Assembly: GCF_000801105.2 (NCBI RefSeq)
Contig: NC_079515.1
Location: 13,392,001 to 13,456,000, forward strand
DNA length: 64,000 nt
Reading direction: 5' to 3'
DNA from: Raphanus sativus
Lineage: Eukaryota > Streptophyta > Magnoliopsida > Brassicales > Brassicaceae
The notes beneath the pieces are model-generated. The model searched no databases. It was not told the origin of the DNA and was given only the letters and a program-made list of their open reading frames with translations. How positions within the stretch are numbered: position 1 is the first letter of the stretch; each line of letters starts with the position of its first letter. Positions 1 to 10,206 of the stretch are shown piece by piece. A program made the translations under genes and the position numbers.

Positions 1-17
1 ATCCCATCGTCCTACAC

Positions 18-305
18 AGTTTCACCCAGAGTATACCTTAGTTTTACCAAGTATGACTAAACACAATTTCACCCAGAGTATAACATAGTGTCACCCAGTA
101 TGACTAAACACAATTTCACCCAGAGTATAACACAGTTTCACCCAGTATGACTAAACACAGTTTCACCCAAAGTATAATACAGTTTCACCCAGTATGACTA
201 AACACAGTTTCACCCGGAGTATAACACAATTTCACCTAGTATGATTAACACAGTTTCTACTAGAGTATAACACAGTTTCACCCAGTATGATTAACACAGT
301 TTTTA
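18..305. repeat. 47-bp minisatellite, about six copies
   Basis: The unit is a 47-bp dimer of two related half units of 22 and 25 bp, each beginning TTTCACCCAG; one continues AGTATAACACAG and the other TATGACTAAACACAG. About six copies run head to tail with point changes. The array lies just beyond a splice-donor-like GTAATT that ends the GRF exon fragment at 321, so it may lie within or near an intron of that minus-strand gene. Looser traces of the same vocabulary (GTATACTTAG, GTTATACC) occur near 2732-2765 and 5250-5330, on both sides of the MULE transposase. Confidence 0.85.
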
Positions 306-320
306 CAAAGAAGAAAATTA

Positions 321-531
321 CCTCATAATTCTTGCAGGTGAAGTACCTACTTCCAGGCAAGGTATCGAAATCGTGGCGATACTTCGGATTTGGAGACACA
401 TCCGTCTTGATTTCACCACCACATGGGCAACGGGTAGGAATTCCATATTGGGCATCTCAAATGTAGCCTTACATGTCGTAGTGTTTCTTCAGCGTCTTCA
501 TCTCCTTCTTCTCTTCGTACGGATGAGTCAT
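321..531 (-). pseudogene. GRF-type zinc-finger gene fragment
   Basis: Read on the minus strand from an ATG at 531, this encodes a short charged N-terminus and then the start of a GRF-type zinc-finger protein (YGIPTRCPCGG, then SRYFTCKNYE). These plant proteins are typically small, carry one GRF domain and a C-terminal coiled coil, and are often found near Mutator-like elements. The reading is interrupted by two in-frame stops at about 459-470, one of which (TGA before DAQYG) fits a C-to-T change from CGA. After KNYE the sequence reads GTAATT, a possible donor; the next exon would lie off the left edge. The domain identity is fairly clear; the decayed state is seen directly. Confidence 0.6.
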
Positions 532-1247
532 GGTCAGTAAAAGGGAAGGAAAATAGTAAAATCGTGGATGTAGAGAGAATATGAGGATAGAGAGGAAAGA
601 TAATAGATTATGAGATCTGTGTGGGAGTGGGAGGACGAGATGAGAGAAGAGAGTAGAGAGAGAGTGCTTGGGAAGTGACAAAAGTGAGTAGACAGAGCAC
701 AATTGATGAGACAAGAGAGAGAGAGAGAGTCACGAGAAAGGAAAAGAGTAGAGGGAATCTCACTTTGACTGAAATAATTGAAAATTTTGGAATATTTTCG
801 CTTTGGCGCGAAAAAAAATTATTTTCCCCCCAAACAAACTTGCTCATAGTTTTACTGAAGTTTCAGGTGTTACCAAATTTCTTCATAGTTCTATTTTTCG
901 TGATTTCAACATTTTATAGTTTTACATATAATTTAAATTTGTGAATAAAGTTTTACTTATTATTTTTCCTCATTACCATGCAAGCATAACTGATAAGTGC
1001 ATGAATATTATTAAAATCACAAGAATTATAGAGTACTACTTTGTAAGCTGCTCTTTATTAAGAAAGTGATCTTGGAAAGACTATATAACGCATAAGAGAA
1101 AATGTGATGTCGATGAATCATATTAGTTAATATTTGTTATTTTCACTAGTATTGTCGATGAATGTGATGTTGATGAATTAGTCAAGTGATTGTGCTTGTG
1201 CATTAACAATTATGTGTGTTGGATTATAGGGGATTATGTCATGTTAA
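532..1247. other. Non-coding, purine-rich then AT-rich
   Basis: The stretch starts with a GA-rich block (about 540-740), the likely upstream region of the minus-strand GRF fragment, and contains a palindromic TTTGGCGCGAAA at 802-813. From about 900 it becomes ordinary AT-rich sequence with no convincing coding signal. Short reading frames on both strands have low-complexity composition and no recognisable domain. Confidence 0.5.
802..813. promoter_or_regulatory. E2F-like palindromic site
   Basis: TTTGGCGCGAAA matches the E2F/DP consensus TTTSSCGC on both strands. It lies about 270 bp upstream of the ATG of the minus-strand GRF fragment. One short motif can occur by chance and nothing shows binding; the match itself is exact. 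Confidence 0.25.
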
Positions 1248-1971
1248 TCTATACTATCAAAGCAGATGCATGTTTATGAATCTGCCCCTGAAATTTCTAA
1301 GTAATTACAAAATTGCCTGTATTTTTTTTCCAGCATTATTTGCAACCAATCAAAAGTCATTATTTTGCAATTACATTAAAGAATATTTAATATAATTCAA
1401 TTCTTAGCCTTTTTAAAAAATTTGTTTCCTAAATGTTTGCACCATATCTTTCCAAAAAATATTTCAAATTATTAATTATTTGAAAGCATTTATTAAATGA
1501 AACCTCAAAATAAAATCAAGTTGAAATAACGAATGATTAAATCAACAAAATCATAATACAGGTATGAATTATCTCAACTCCTTAAAAAATAGTTTAATTT
1601 AAAATAAAAACTAAGTCACATAAACTAAATTTAATAAAATTATAGAAAATGTTTTGAAACGCACAAATGAATTTTTCAATACAACAATGTTGAAGATATA
1701 AAATATTTTATTTAAATTAAAACGAAATGAGTATAAAAATAAGTTAAACTTTGCTTTAGATAAATAAAATCATATTATGGGTTAGAATTATTTAGAATCT
1801 TCTAAAATTTACTCATATTAACCATAAAAAAATAAGTCATATAAATAAATTTAGATAAGTTTCATAAAAAGTTAAAATATATAATTTATCAAAAATCATA
1901 AGTTCTATTACGTAAAATAAATTTCTAACAAAAAATATACCCGCCTTTTTTAAGGACGGGTCAAAATCTAG
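1248..1971 (+). mobile_element. Non-autonomous Helitron (724 bp)
   Basis: The left end begins TCTATACTATCAAAG directly after an A, and the right end finishes AAAATCTAG directly before a T, as expected for insertion between A and T with no target duplication. Just upstream of the terminal CTAG lies a GC-rich imperfect hairpin (CCCGCC, T-rich loop, GGACGGG), the usual Helitron 3' signal. The interior is AT-rich and has no reading frame, so replication would depend on proteins from an autonomous element. The combination of 5' TC, hairpin, CTAG and A/T context makes the call good, though the exact 5' base is inferred. Confidence 0.75.
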
Positions 1972-2089
1972 TATCTGTTATTTACTAACTTAGTTGTTTT
2001 CCGCGGTTTTCCAATACATAGTTGAGAGTTTCAAAACAGAGAAACATAAGTAAACGCAGAGAATACATAGGTTCTTAAACCCTTAAACA
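1972..2089. other. Spacer between Helitron and GRF gene
   Basis: A short AT-rich spacer that probably includes the 3' untranslated region of the minus-strand GRF gene. No feature seen. Confidence 0.5.
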
Positions 2090-2521
2090 TTAAACATAGA
2101 GATTTTGAAAGTCTCTAACAATTTCCTCTTCTTGTTGAATCCTCTCCAAATTTTTTGCAAGTTCTGCAATGGTTTCGTTTAACTGTTTGATCACTCTACT
2201 CTGCTCTCGGATCTCATCCCGAGCTTCAATCAAAGCCATTTTTTGCCATTCTGTACCATCCTCTATATCAAACCATTTGAAGTACTTGCATCCATTTTTC
2301 TCCTGCCACAAATTCCATTGTAAGTCATTTATTTTTCAATCTCAGATCACAATTTCTATCATCAGCTAGGATACCTTATAACACGGACAGCCATAAAATC
2401 GTCGCCCCGGGTTCTTGTCTGTCCAAGCTTGTCTTATTTCAGCATCTAAGCGACAAAAACACAATTTCCTTCCAGAATTTTGCCTTCTCATAGACGATCC
2501 CGAACCATCTCCTTGCATCAT
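2090..2521 (-). CDS. GRF-type zinc-finger protein, two exons, 119 aa
   Basis: Exon 1 (2521-2375) starts with two consecutive Met codons; the upstream one is chosen. It encodes the GRF zinc-finger core, with CFC, an NPGRRFYGC block and CPCYK. A GTATCC donor follows phase 0, and exon 2 (2302-2090) starts after GGCAG with EKNGCKYFKWFD, the conserved end of the domain. The zinc ligands CxC...C...C are present. The last 60 residues form a charged coiled coil (ARDEIREQSRVIKQLNETI). No stop or frameshift interrupts the 119 codons. GRF domains bind zinc and, in other proteins, single-stranded nucleic acid; the role of these small plant versions is not established. It lies just downstream of a dead MULE transposase on the same strand, so it may be element cargo. 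Confidence 0.75.
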
Positions 2522-2552
2522 CGTTATTTTGTCCTCAGAAGTAGAAGAGTCT

Positions 2553-2563
2553 CGAGAGAGAGA

Positions 2564-2659
<96 letters not shown>
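2553..2659. repeat. (GA)n microsatellite
   Basis: An almost pure GA dinucleotide tract of about 105 bp, slightly interrupted at its left end (GAGAAGAGAGAGAAG). It lies immediately upstream of the start codon of the minus-strand GRF gene, so it would be CT-rich 5' leader or promoter DNA on that strand. Reading frames through it (poly-RE) are artefacts. Confidence 0.95.
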
Positions 2660-2662
<3 letters not shown>

Positions 2663-2836
2663 GAAGAAGATGCAGTATTTATTTCATTTATTAGATTTAT
2701 AAAGAAGAAATTCGGGTATATTCAGAAAAAGGTATACTTAGTTATACTTAGCTATACCAATCCGATTAAAAATAAGATAGCAAAAGCAACAACAACACTC
2801 CAAGTTCAACATACCAAAAGCAACATACCAAAAGCT

Positions 2837-5245
2837 CTAGTTTGGTTCACTTGGATTATTAGTACGCATTCCAAACAACAGCCAATTAAACCCGAAATTT
2901 GTCCTTGGTCGCCTTACATTTTGTGTCCTTTTACGCCGTTCTCCAACTGATGGATTCCTATTAACCTTTTTCCTTCCCTTTCTCGTTAGCTTTTTTGGAG
3001 GTATGATTTGGAGCTCTTTGATGTGATCTGGTACATTACATTCAGACTTGTCCGGCACAGAATAAATGGTCCTGTAATAAGTCATTGCCCAAAGTTCTGT
3101 CCAGTAATACTGTGAGCTCAACTGATGATACTCTATGTTGACCTCACATCAATGACCATGAGCAGCAAGAACCTCAAGGAAATATAAGTAAGCAGCAAGT
3201 CCGTGAAGACAAGGATACTTTTCATAATCATATACCTTTCAGCTACATGTCTTCGCTATCAAGTTCACCAAATAAACCTTCCCATCGTCAGCGTCGGTAA
3301 CTTCGTACTCAAGATCATAACTATTCAGCTCACGCACTGGCGTTTTCTCAGCTTTGCTCCATAAGTTGTGCAAATGGATCTCAACCAGAGAAATCAGTTT
3401 GGTATCAATCGATCTAGACACGGCGTCCTTCTGATGTTAATTAAACTAGTCAGAAATCTTTTTGATTATTGTATCCAACATTGGTATCAAGGCATACCTC
3501 CTTGCGTCACTAAACACGCTATTCATCGACTCCACACTGTTGCTAGTGTCTAAGTTGTATCTACAACCTGGAAAATAGACCCTAACCCATGTTTCTCTGT
3601 TAGTGTTCTCCTCCACATACTTGAAGGCTGAAGGATATCTCACCTTAAAAGATGCATAAACAGCCTCGAATTCATGCACTGTGTAATACCTAGCCAACTC
3701 CATAAATCTCCATGCCACTACGGCTTTGATGGTGTTACAAGTATGATTTCTCACATTCTGAGCTAGATGCCATATACAATAGCCATGATGAGATTGTGGA
3801 TACACATTAGCTACAGTGGTGATGAGGATCTGATTCCCATCGCTCATAAAAAATATTTCAGAAGAGTCCGGTATAACAGTTTTGAGCATCTCGAAAAACC
3901 AAGTCCAACTAGCATTATTCTCACTGTCGATTACCCCAAACGCGAGGGGATAATGGTGACGATTAGGATCTTGAGCTTTAGCAAATACTAGTACACCACC
4001 ATATCTGTTCTTCAAAAACGTAGCATCCACAAGAATCACTTTCCTCATGACCTTAAACCCTTCAATGCAAGCTCCTAAAGCTATGAAAAGGTACTTGAAC
4101 TTACCTGCCTCATCCAACTCCACCCTTGTTGTTGTTCCGGAATTAACCTGCTCTAACATGTACAAGTAGCTATACAACATCTTGTAGCTGTCTTCTGAAT
4201 ACCACGCAACTCACGCATAGCTAGATTTTTCCCTCTCAAGGCTGTGGAGTAAGATACTGATACATCCAGTTTTAACTTTATTAAATCCATGATATCTCTT
4301 GAAACAGGAGTCCTCAGTTTTCCAGGATATTCCTCATTCAAAAAATTTGCAACTAATTCTGCAGAGCCTTCCTCTTGATGTTGCAGCTATTACTTTGATT
4401 ATTCCGAGAGCATGAATGCACACCCCCGTACCTCCTAACAGAAAAAAATTCCGTCTCTGGAATCCTCGCAGCTCGCAATCCCCATTTACAGCTTTCATCA
4501 CAACATTTTAACACCAACCGTTTACGATCAGATTTTTTTATAACATAACGAAAGCTTTCACCAAATGCAGCTCTATCCACCACCTCTTGAAGTGATCTCT
4601 TGTTTGGAAATTCCTGCAGCTTGAATAGACCCAAACCGTCTCCCCATTGCTCTATAACTTGCCTACATTTTAGTAAAGGTGGCTGCTCAATATACGTAAC
4701 TCTCATATTGGTTTCTATATAAGCACTGCTATCCATCTCAGCTGCAGTCTCTGTCTCAGCTGCAGTCTCCGTCTCCGTAGTGTTGTCTATATCCATAAAA
4801 TCACCATGTGTTGTATCGTCACCATTCTCTGTAATGGCGTTAGGTCCGTATTCATCATCATTTCCCTGTAAAACTTCGTGATTCATACCAAACGAACTTC
4901 CGCCCACTCTCGACAGCTTATCTAACTGATCCGAGTTACTCGTCTCCTCCACTAACAAAGAATTCTATGGTTGTCTTTATCAATAGAAAGAAGGTAACAG
5001 AACAAATCATCATCATCACAAATTGTGCACTCTTCTAATTCTTCACATCCAACCACCATCGGCTTGTACCTCAATGCCAGTTTTACATTCCTTTCATCCA
5101 ACCTCAGCTTTTTATACAACCTTTCTTCTACAGTTGCCGAAGTTATACCCTCCACTGTTGTCTTGATGGTCATACAATAGATGCGATCTCTGAATTTGAA
5201 ATGTAAGCACATGTGTTTCGACATTGCATCCTGCAAAAACAACAA
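2837..5245 (-). pseudogene. Mutator-like (MULE/MuDR) transposase, decayed
   Basis: On the minus strand, pieces of a MuDR transposase follow in order. The first is an N-terminal segment with an acidic tail (5245-4952). Next is the MuDR DNA-binding region with CCDESCKWGLRA and VHSCSRN (about 4620-4360). The MULE transposase core contains VILVDATFLK, AFGVIDSENNASWTWFF and the YCIWHLAQN block (4180-3446). A SWIM-type zinc finger (LVNLIAKTCS, then YPCLHGLAAY) follows, then a basic C-terminus ending near 2837. Single-base frameshifts are visible near 4350 and 4190, stops near 3447 and 3440, and the SWIM CxC motif is broken by TGA at 3239. The enzyme would cut and paste the element in the nucleus, but this copy cannot encode it. 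No clear terminal inverted repeats were found. Confidence 0.88.
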
Positions 5246-6075
5246 AATAAAGTTATAGTTATACCAGTTGCTCTTTGTTCTACTTAGTTTTAATCAGTTA
5301 TACTAGTTTTACCTAGTTCTATTTCAACTACAATCAATTGAAATTGAGGTTTCGGGTACTATAAGCTCAATATCTCAATCCCATACATTCAACCATATGC
5401 TTGCATTGTTTCACATATCAAATCTCAAATTAATCATATATATATATATATCCAATTACAAACCCTACAAACACTTTTTATCCAATGCAAATCGAAGGAG
5501 AGGAGAAGAGAAGAGAACCTGCATTCTGGCCTACTACTCTAGTCCGAAGGAAGCCTCGCTGGTGGAAATGTTTTCGTCTGGCTGCGTCCTTGGAGAATCT
5601 ACCAATGTCTTCCAAGCCAATCGAATATCGGGAGGAGCTGGGATCGAAGAGGGAGCTTATCTATTGGAATCGGGACGACGTCGAGATGGGAGCTTTTTAT
5701 TTCTTTTTTTTCATTTAATTTTATTAATTGATCCACTCCAATCAATTCAATTGAAATCCAATTCGATTTCCAAACCGAAACCGAGCTATCCATTTGGGTT
5801 GACTCATCCCAAACCCACCTCAACCCAAACCAGTCCACACAAATAAACCAATTCGATTTTGCAAATTTTTTATTTTATTTCGCCCATGAAAGGCGCTTTT
5901 GTCTTTTCATCACTCATTAACTCTAGAGAGACATAGGCGATTGACGGAGCTCATAAAAGATTTTGCCTATCACATTTACGGGCAATAGAGCAATTGCCTC
6001 TAAATAAGAGAGAAATATAACTCTTTATTTCATGAAAAGGTGATATGTGATACTTTTTTGATGTACTTGTAGAAT
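5246..6075. other. Upstream region of the MULE, no gene
   Basis: Contains repeated TTATACTAG/TTTTACCTAG-like words just upstream of the MULE start, a short (AT)n at about 5437-5450, a GC-richer block at 5490-5690 that may be untranslated leader of the MULE, and AT-rich sequence rich in CCAAACC words. The overlapping short frames on both strands have no recognisable domain. Confidence 0.45.
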
Positions 6076-6688
6076 TACTCATAAATTGATTTTTTTTTTT
6101 AACATCGAAAGGCTATTCTATTACTCAAACTTGAGGTGGTCTGGGTAACCAGACCGGAATAGAACAACCAAAGTAGCAAAGAGAACGGTGAAAAGTACGA
6201 GCAATCCTAGCTAACGAATCAGCAACTACATTTTGATTCCTTGGGATATAGTGAATGGTGAACTCCGTGAAACACATCTTCAGCGTATTTATCATTTCCA
6301 GCTCTGTAGAAAAGGTTGGCCATGCATGAGGATCCTTTATCATTGCAATTACATCCTTACAGTTTGTTCCACATCTTTGGCAGTCCGAGTGTTGCAGTAT
6401 CGTCTCCATTGCCCATTTTAAAGCTTCTAGTTCCGAGTGTAGTGGTGTTTCGCGTCGTCTCAAGTTTCTTGTCCCCATAAGTTGGTATTTTTCCATACTA
6501 TCCTTCCAAGCCCATCCGATTCCAGTGAAGCGGTCAGTAGAGGTCCATGAACCATCCATCATACAAATGTCATCCAAGCTTAAGACTTGTGAGTAATGTT
6601 GGATTTGTTCCATCGGAGCCGGCGCTACCATCTCCCTTGCATTGTGCCATGCTTGACATTCAGACTCTGCATATACTCATAAATTGAT
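6076..6688 (-). mobile_element. 5'-truncated LINE insertion with 15-bp target duplication
   Basis: The inserted DNA is 6091-6673. It is bounded by perfect direct repeats TACTCATAAATTGAT at 6076-6090 and 6674-6688. On the minus strand it ends in a poly-A stretch (the T run at 6091-6100), as target-primed reverse transcription produces, and its 5' end falls inside the last coding domain, the common 5' truncation of LINEs. It carries only the C-terminal RNase H region. The structure and the coding content agree on strand and class. Confidence 0.9.
6125..6631 (-). pseudogene. LINE RNase H domain fragment
   Basis: An open frame of about 168 residues (open for a further 14 codons upstream to the truncation point) encodes a plant LINE C-terminal RNase H: CMMDGSW, then ELEALKWAM, CGTNCKDVIAM, and finally NVVADSLARIA. 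Three of the acidic active-site positions are visible (D in MDGSW, E in SELEAL, D in VADSLA). The expected Asp in the TDC motif is Asn here (TNC), so this copy would probably be inactive even if expressed. It has no reverse transcriptase and lies wholly within the truncated insertion. The unbroken frame suggests a fairly recent insertion. Confidence 0.85.
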
Positions 6689-7550
6689 ATGTGATACTTT
6701 ACCAGATGAAAATATATGTGGAATAGTTGTCACAGAGATGAATAATCACCAACTATAATATTTACAGATTTTTGCTTGAATTTTTAGGTTTGAAATATTT
6801 TTTTACCGAAGTTCTAGTATTAAAAGACCTCGACTGAAATATAACTGTAGCAAAATGGAATAAAAACTGCGAGTCCAAAACAAAAACCAAACAAGTTTGT
6901 TTCCTAATTCAGAAGAAACTATAAGTTGTCATTAGGGATTCAGGACATAGAGAAAAACGAAGAAGAGCAAGTCGTCTTTGGCGACCGTAAAGACAGTATC
7001 TTTGTCTTCCCAATCCTTGTTGATCTGGTACGCTTTCACATCTGAAATCTCGTAATCCTCTTGCCAAAGCATTTAGATCATCGACTTCATTGTTCCTGCT
7101 TATAATAATGTTGTCTACCCACCCATATCGATTTCCCTTCACTCCTGATTGTACAAATGCTGAATCTATCATAGTGTCATGTCGAATAAAATCTGCACGC
7201 TAAGTGTTCGTCAAAATGCCATAAAGAAACTTATATATCTATGCGTCTAGTCTTCTTGCTACCTACCGTGGATTGTTCTGATTAGGTTTATAAAGATTCT
7301 TAGATCCCCAAGTGTATCGGTTGAGTTACGTATAGGCTCCTCTGTATCATTTTGACTGACGTTGGGTGTGCTTTGTAAGAGGACTTACTGAACCAAGTTT
7401 GTATGCTAAGCTGTTCCAAATGAAAGTTCATTTCTGCTTGGTGCTTTTCGTGCTTGTTTGTGGTTACATCATTTCATTTTGGCTAAGATGTGTTTTTTTT
7501 TCTTTCTCTTCTTCTTTGGCAGAGATAGAAGATCGCTGTTGCTTGTTACG
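6689..7550. other. Upstream region of the 173-aa protein gene
   Basis: AT-rich to about 6900, then mixed composition. The last 200 bp before the start codon contain a long T-rich tract ending TTTGGCAG (about 7490-7521), which looks like the end of a 5' untranslated intron. A minus-strand frame of 87 codons at 6909-7172 has no recognisable domain and is treated as chance. Confidence 0.4.
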
Positions 7551-8238
7551 ATGTCTAGGCAGAGTCAGTTATTTACACTGCTTAAGAGAAGGTTTCATTC
7601 ACCTTCGTCTAGCGATGCCCCAACGGAGACCTTAAGGAAAAAACTAACTGATTTGCAAAAAAGCAAGAAACGAAGGAACCCGATAAAGAATCAGTTTCTC
7701 GTCGAGGTTCCAGAATCGAGATCGTATTTGGACACGGCAACGATGCCTATGTTCCTAGCCGTGGTCGGTATTGCATTGTTTGCAAAAGTGTTAATGATGG
7801 TACATTCTTCTTTCTTCTTCTGTCAATGACTTTAGCAGCTCGTTACTGATCTGCTATGCTGATTCTTCATTGTTGGTTTGTTGCAAGATTGATGATTCGA
7901 AATCTCAAGAAATGATTGAACGGAAGATAAAGAATGCACCAGAAGGGCAGGGCACAGTGCGGATGATCGAGCGTGAGGAGTGGGATGAGTTTAGAGAAGT
8001 AAGGCCAAGAACACCTTTTGAGTCCAAGCTTGCTCGCCCAAACGCACAGATAAGAACTGGAGAGCCTGTGCGCAAGGTAAACCAAAAAGGAAAATAGCCT
8101 CTTTCGAACCATCAAGACTCTTAACCATATTTTGCTTCTTTTTTTTTTAATCAGGATGACTTGAAGAACTGGACGATAGACGTGCTAACAAATGCACTTT
8201 CACGAACTGAAGAAAGTGTTCGTCGCGGTTCCAGTTGA
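7551..8238 (+). CDS. Probable mitochondrial single-span membrane protein, 173 aa
   Basis: Three exons (7551-7799, 7888-8076, 8155-8238) join in phase 0 with GT-AG borders and give 173 residues. The start is the ATG after the TTTGGCAG acceptor-like site; a frame upstream of it is only T-rich sequence. The N-terminus (MSRQSQLFTLLKRRFHS) is basic and lacks acids, typical of a mitochondrial presequence. Residues about 61-82 form one hydrophobic segment (MPMFLAVVGIALFAKVL). The rest is soluble and charged (EREEWDEF, RPRTPFESKLARPNAQ). This looks like a conserved small plant protein and could be a respiratory-chain accessory subunit, but I do not recognise it. No stop or frameshift; it is convergent with the gene at 8928-10206. 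Confidence 0.8.
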
Positions 8239-8927
8239 TTTTGATTTATTTTTCTCAGTATTATATATCCTGAGAACCTAGTAGTCAAGAAAAGTTTTCT
8301 TATGTGTGTATCATTTGTGTTTGGTAATAAAGTGGCAAAACTTATCTGGATGCTTCCATGTCGGAATCAAAATAGCTTCTTAAAATTCACGTATTCCATC
8401 AAAAAATTGATTGAACTTCAATCAAAAAACTACTTTGTTTGCGTTTAAGGCAGTCTAAATGGTAGAACTTAGAAGATAACATCTAACAAAATGTCGGAAA
8501 TAAAGAGCAGCGAGTGATAATTTTAAGGGGTGGGCAAAATTACTGAACAATGAAATAAGGGATGATATGATAAAATCTTCTTAAGTAAAGATTAAGTTGC
8601 TGCCGGAGTCAGGCTTGGACATCAGAGTCAGGACTAGTAACACAGAGCAAATGAAGGTCAAGTTCAAAGATGAACTCTAGAAGTTGTTTGCCTAATATAT
8701 ATATATAACTTTTGACAATTTTGGGTTTGACTTTCCTTTCATTAACATTTATAGAAAACTTTGTCAGTTCTCTCCCTTGTAATACAATATTTCTCATTCT
8801 AACTCCATCAAATAACAGGGCAACCTTTAGAGGGCAACAAAAGGGAGTAAAAACCCATTGTGGATACCGAATCTAAAAATATGCAAGGAGCTGAAATAGT
8901 CATCAACAAAATCCAATCGTGATGTTG
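8239..8927. other. Intergenic region between two convergent genes
   Basis: Holds the 3' untranslated regions of the two convergent genes. An AATAAA-like GTAATAAAG occurs near 8323, about 85 bp after the first gene's stop. No repeat or coding signal seen. Confidence 0.5.
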
Positions 8928-10206
8928 CTATTGATTTGGGTCAGAAGATGATGCAGAATCTGTGGGAGCCGTTGTCTCTGACAATGCTGGTCGTAAGAGA
9001 AGATACAGAGAAGGTCCCAAGAATGGCACCACGGATACAGGTAACAGCCAACGGCCTTTATCAAACCTGAAAATAAAGCAGTCCCGTTAAGGTTAAAAAA
9101 AAATGCAAACAGTTTTTTTAAGCAAAACCCAGTACGGTGACTCACCATTTTCTGGCGGTCATGTCATTGTAAACCCAAAACGGAGCAAAAGCAGAGAGTA
9201 AGCAGAAATCTAGACTCGTGACATGTATCTGCATTTTTTTTTTAAACAAGGATTACATTATGTCCATGAGAAAGAGGAAAAGAGATTATGATGACTTGAT
9301 TTCTCTGACTTACGAATTTGCTCTCACGAAAGTACTGATAAAACTCTTTCAAGTCACCGGGGTTACCAACTACAGAGTAAAGAATTAAACCCAGGCCTGC
9401 AACAAGAGTTACCCCAGCAGTTACTTTTGATTCCAGAACATTGAAAGGCCATTTTGTAAGCTCAGACTCTGAGATAGGAGGAGAAGGTGGATTCCACAGT
9501 GCAAAATAAGGTAGCAAAGCGTAGACGCCACCAAAGAAGGAAAGCACCACGAAAGGCCACGCCTGAGTTTTACTGTCGAACGAAACTAACCATTAGCGTT
9601 ATAAGCCATTTGAAAGATTATTTATTATTATTATTATTACCTTCGACCAGTGGGAAGCAAGAGCATAGCGTACAACACAGGCCATAAACCCATTATATAC
9701 CATAAACCAACAAGGATCTGGTTCATTCTAAAACCATCATCGCCTTTCAAATTCAACAGCTTTTTCAGAAAGTACAAGTCTTGTGTCTGCAAAAGAGAAA
9801 AAAAAAACAAATCTAATATCAATTTGCGAAATTGGAAATTGAGAAAGAGTGAAGAATTACTTACTGGGGTTTGATCAGGAGCAAGGTTGAAGCAATAGTA
9901 AAGAAGAGCACCCCAGAGAGCGAAAAGCAATACAGAGCTCGTCCAGTCTCTTCCTTCATCTTGAATTTCAGTCTTGTCTGGATCTGGGTTGTTTAGTGAG
10001 CTTCTGCACACATGGAAATGGAAGAGACCTTTCTTCTTCTCGTGCTTCGTGAATTGCCATCTGTTGTTGCCAAGGAGAATTCTAGGAGCTCTTGATTGGA
10101 CAAGGGTGAGGTTTAGGGGTTGCCTTAGGGATTGGGCTTTTCTGGAGGGTTTTAGATGAGGAAAGCGAGAGAAGTTGCAGGAGATGAGGTTAATACTCTC
10201 CAACAT
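8928..10206 (-). CDS. Probable plastid multi-span membrane protein, five exons, 322 aa
   Basis: Five exons on the minus strand (10206-9865, 9786-9641, 9572-9314, 9228-9146, 9066-8928) join exactly through GT-AG borders to 322 residues. The first 80 residues are rich in Ser, Arg and Lys with few acids, a typical chloroplast transit peptide (MLESINLISCNFSRFP). Several hydrophobic segments follow: SSVLLFALWGALLYYCF, LVGLWYIMGLWPVLYAMLLL, WPFVVLSFFGGVYALLPYFA, TLVAGLGLILYSVVG, a segment around FCLLSAFAPFWVYND and VSVVPFLGPSLYLLL. It therefore looks like a thylakoid or envelope membrane protein with about six spans. I cannot name it; it resembles conserved proteins shared by plants and cyanobacteria. 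No breaks are visible, so it is probably functional. Confidence 0.85.

Noticed and set aside
469..944. Three overlapping frames of 79-89 codons on both strands
   Set aside because: They lie in GA/CT-rich DNA, have biased composition and no domain; only the GRF part at 321-531 is supported.
2415..2950. Poly-RE frames through the GA microsatellite
   Set aside because: Open only because a GA repeat has no stops in some frames.
3767..3991. Plus-strand frame within the transposase core
   Set aside because: Shadow of the minus-strand MULE transposase, whose motifs are clear.
6909..7172. Minus-strand 87-codon frame
   Set aside because: No recognisable motif, no splice or start context; probably chance in the leader region of the downstream gene.
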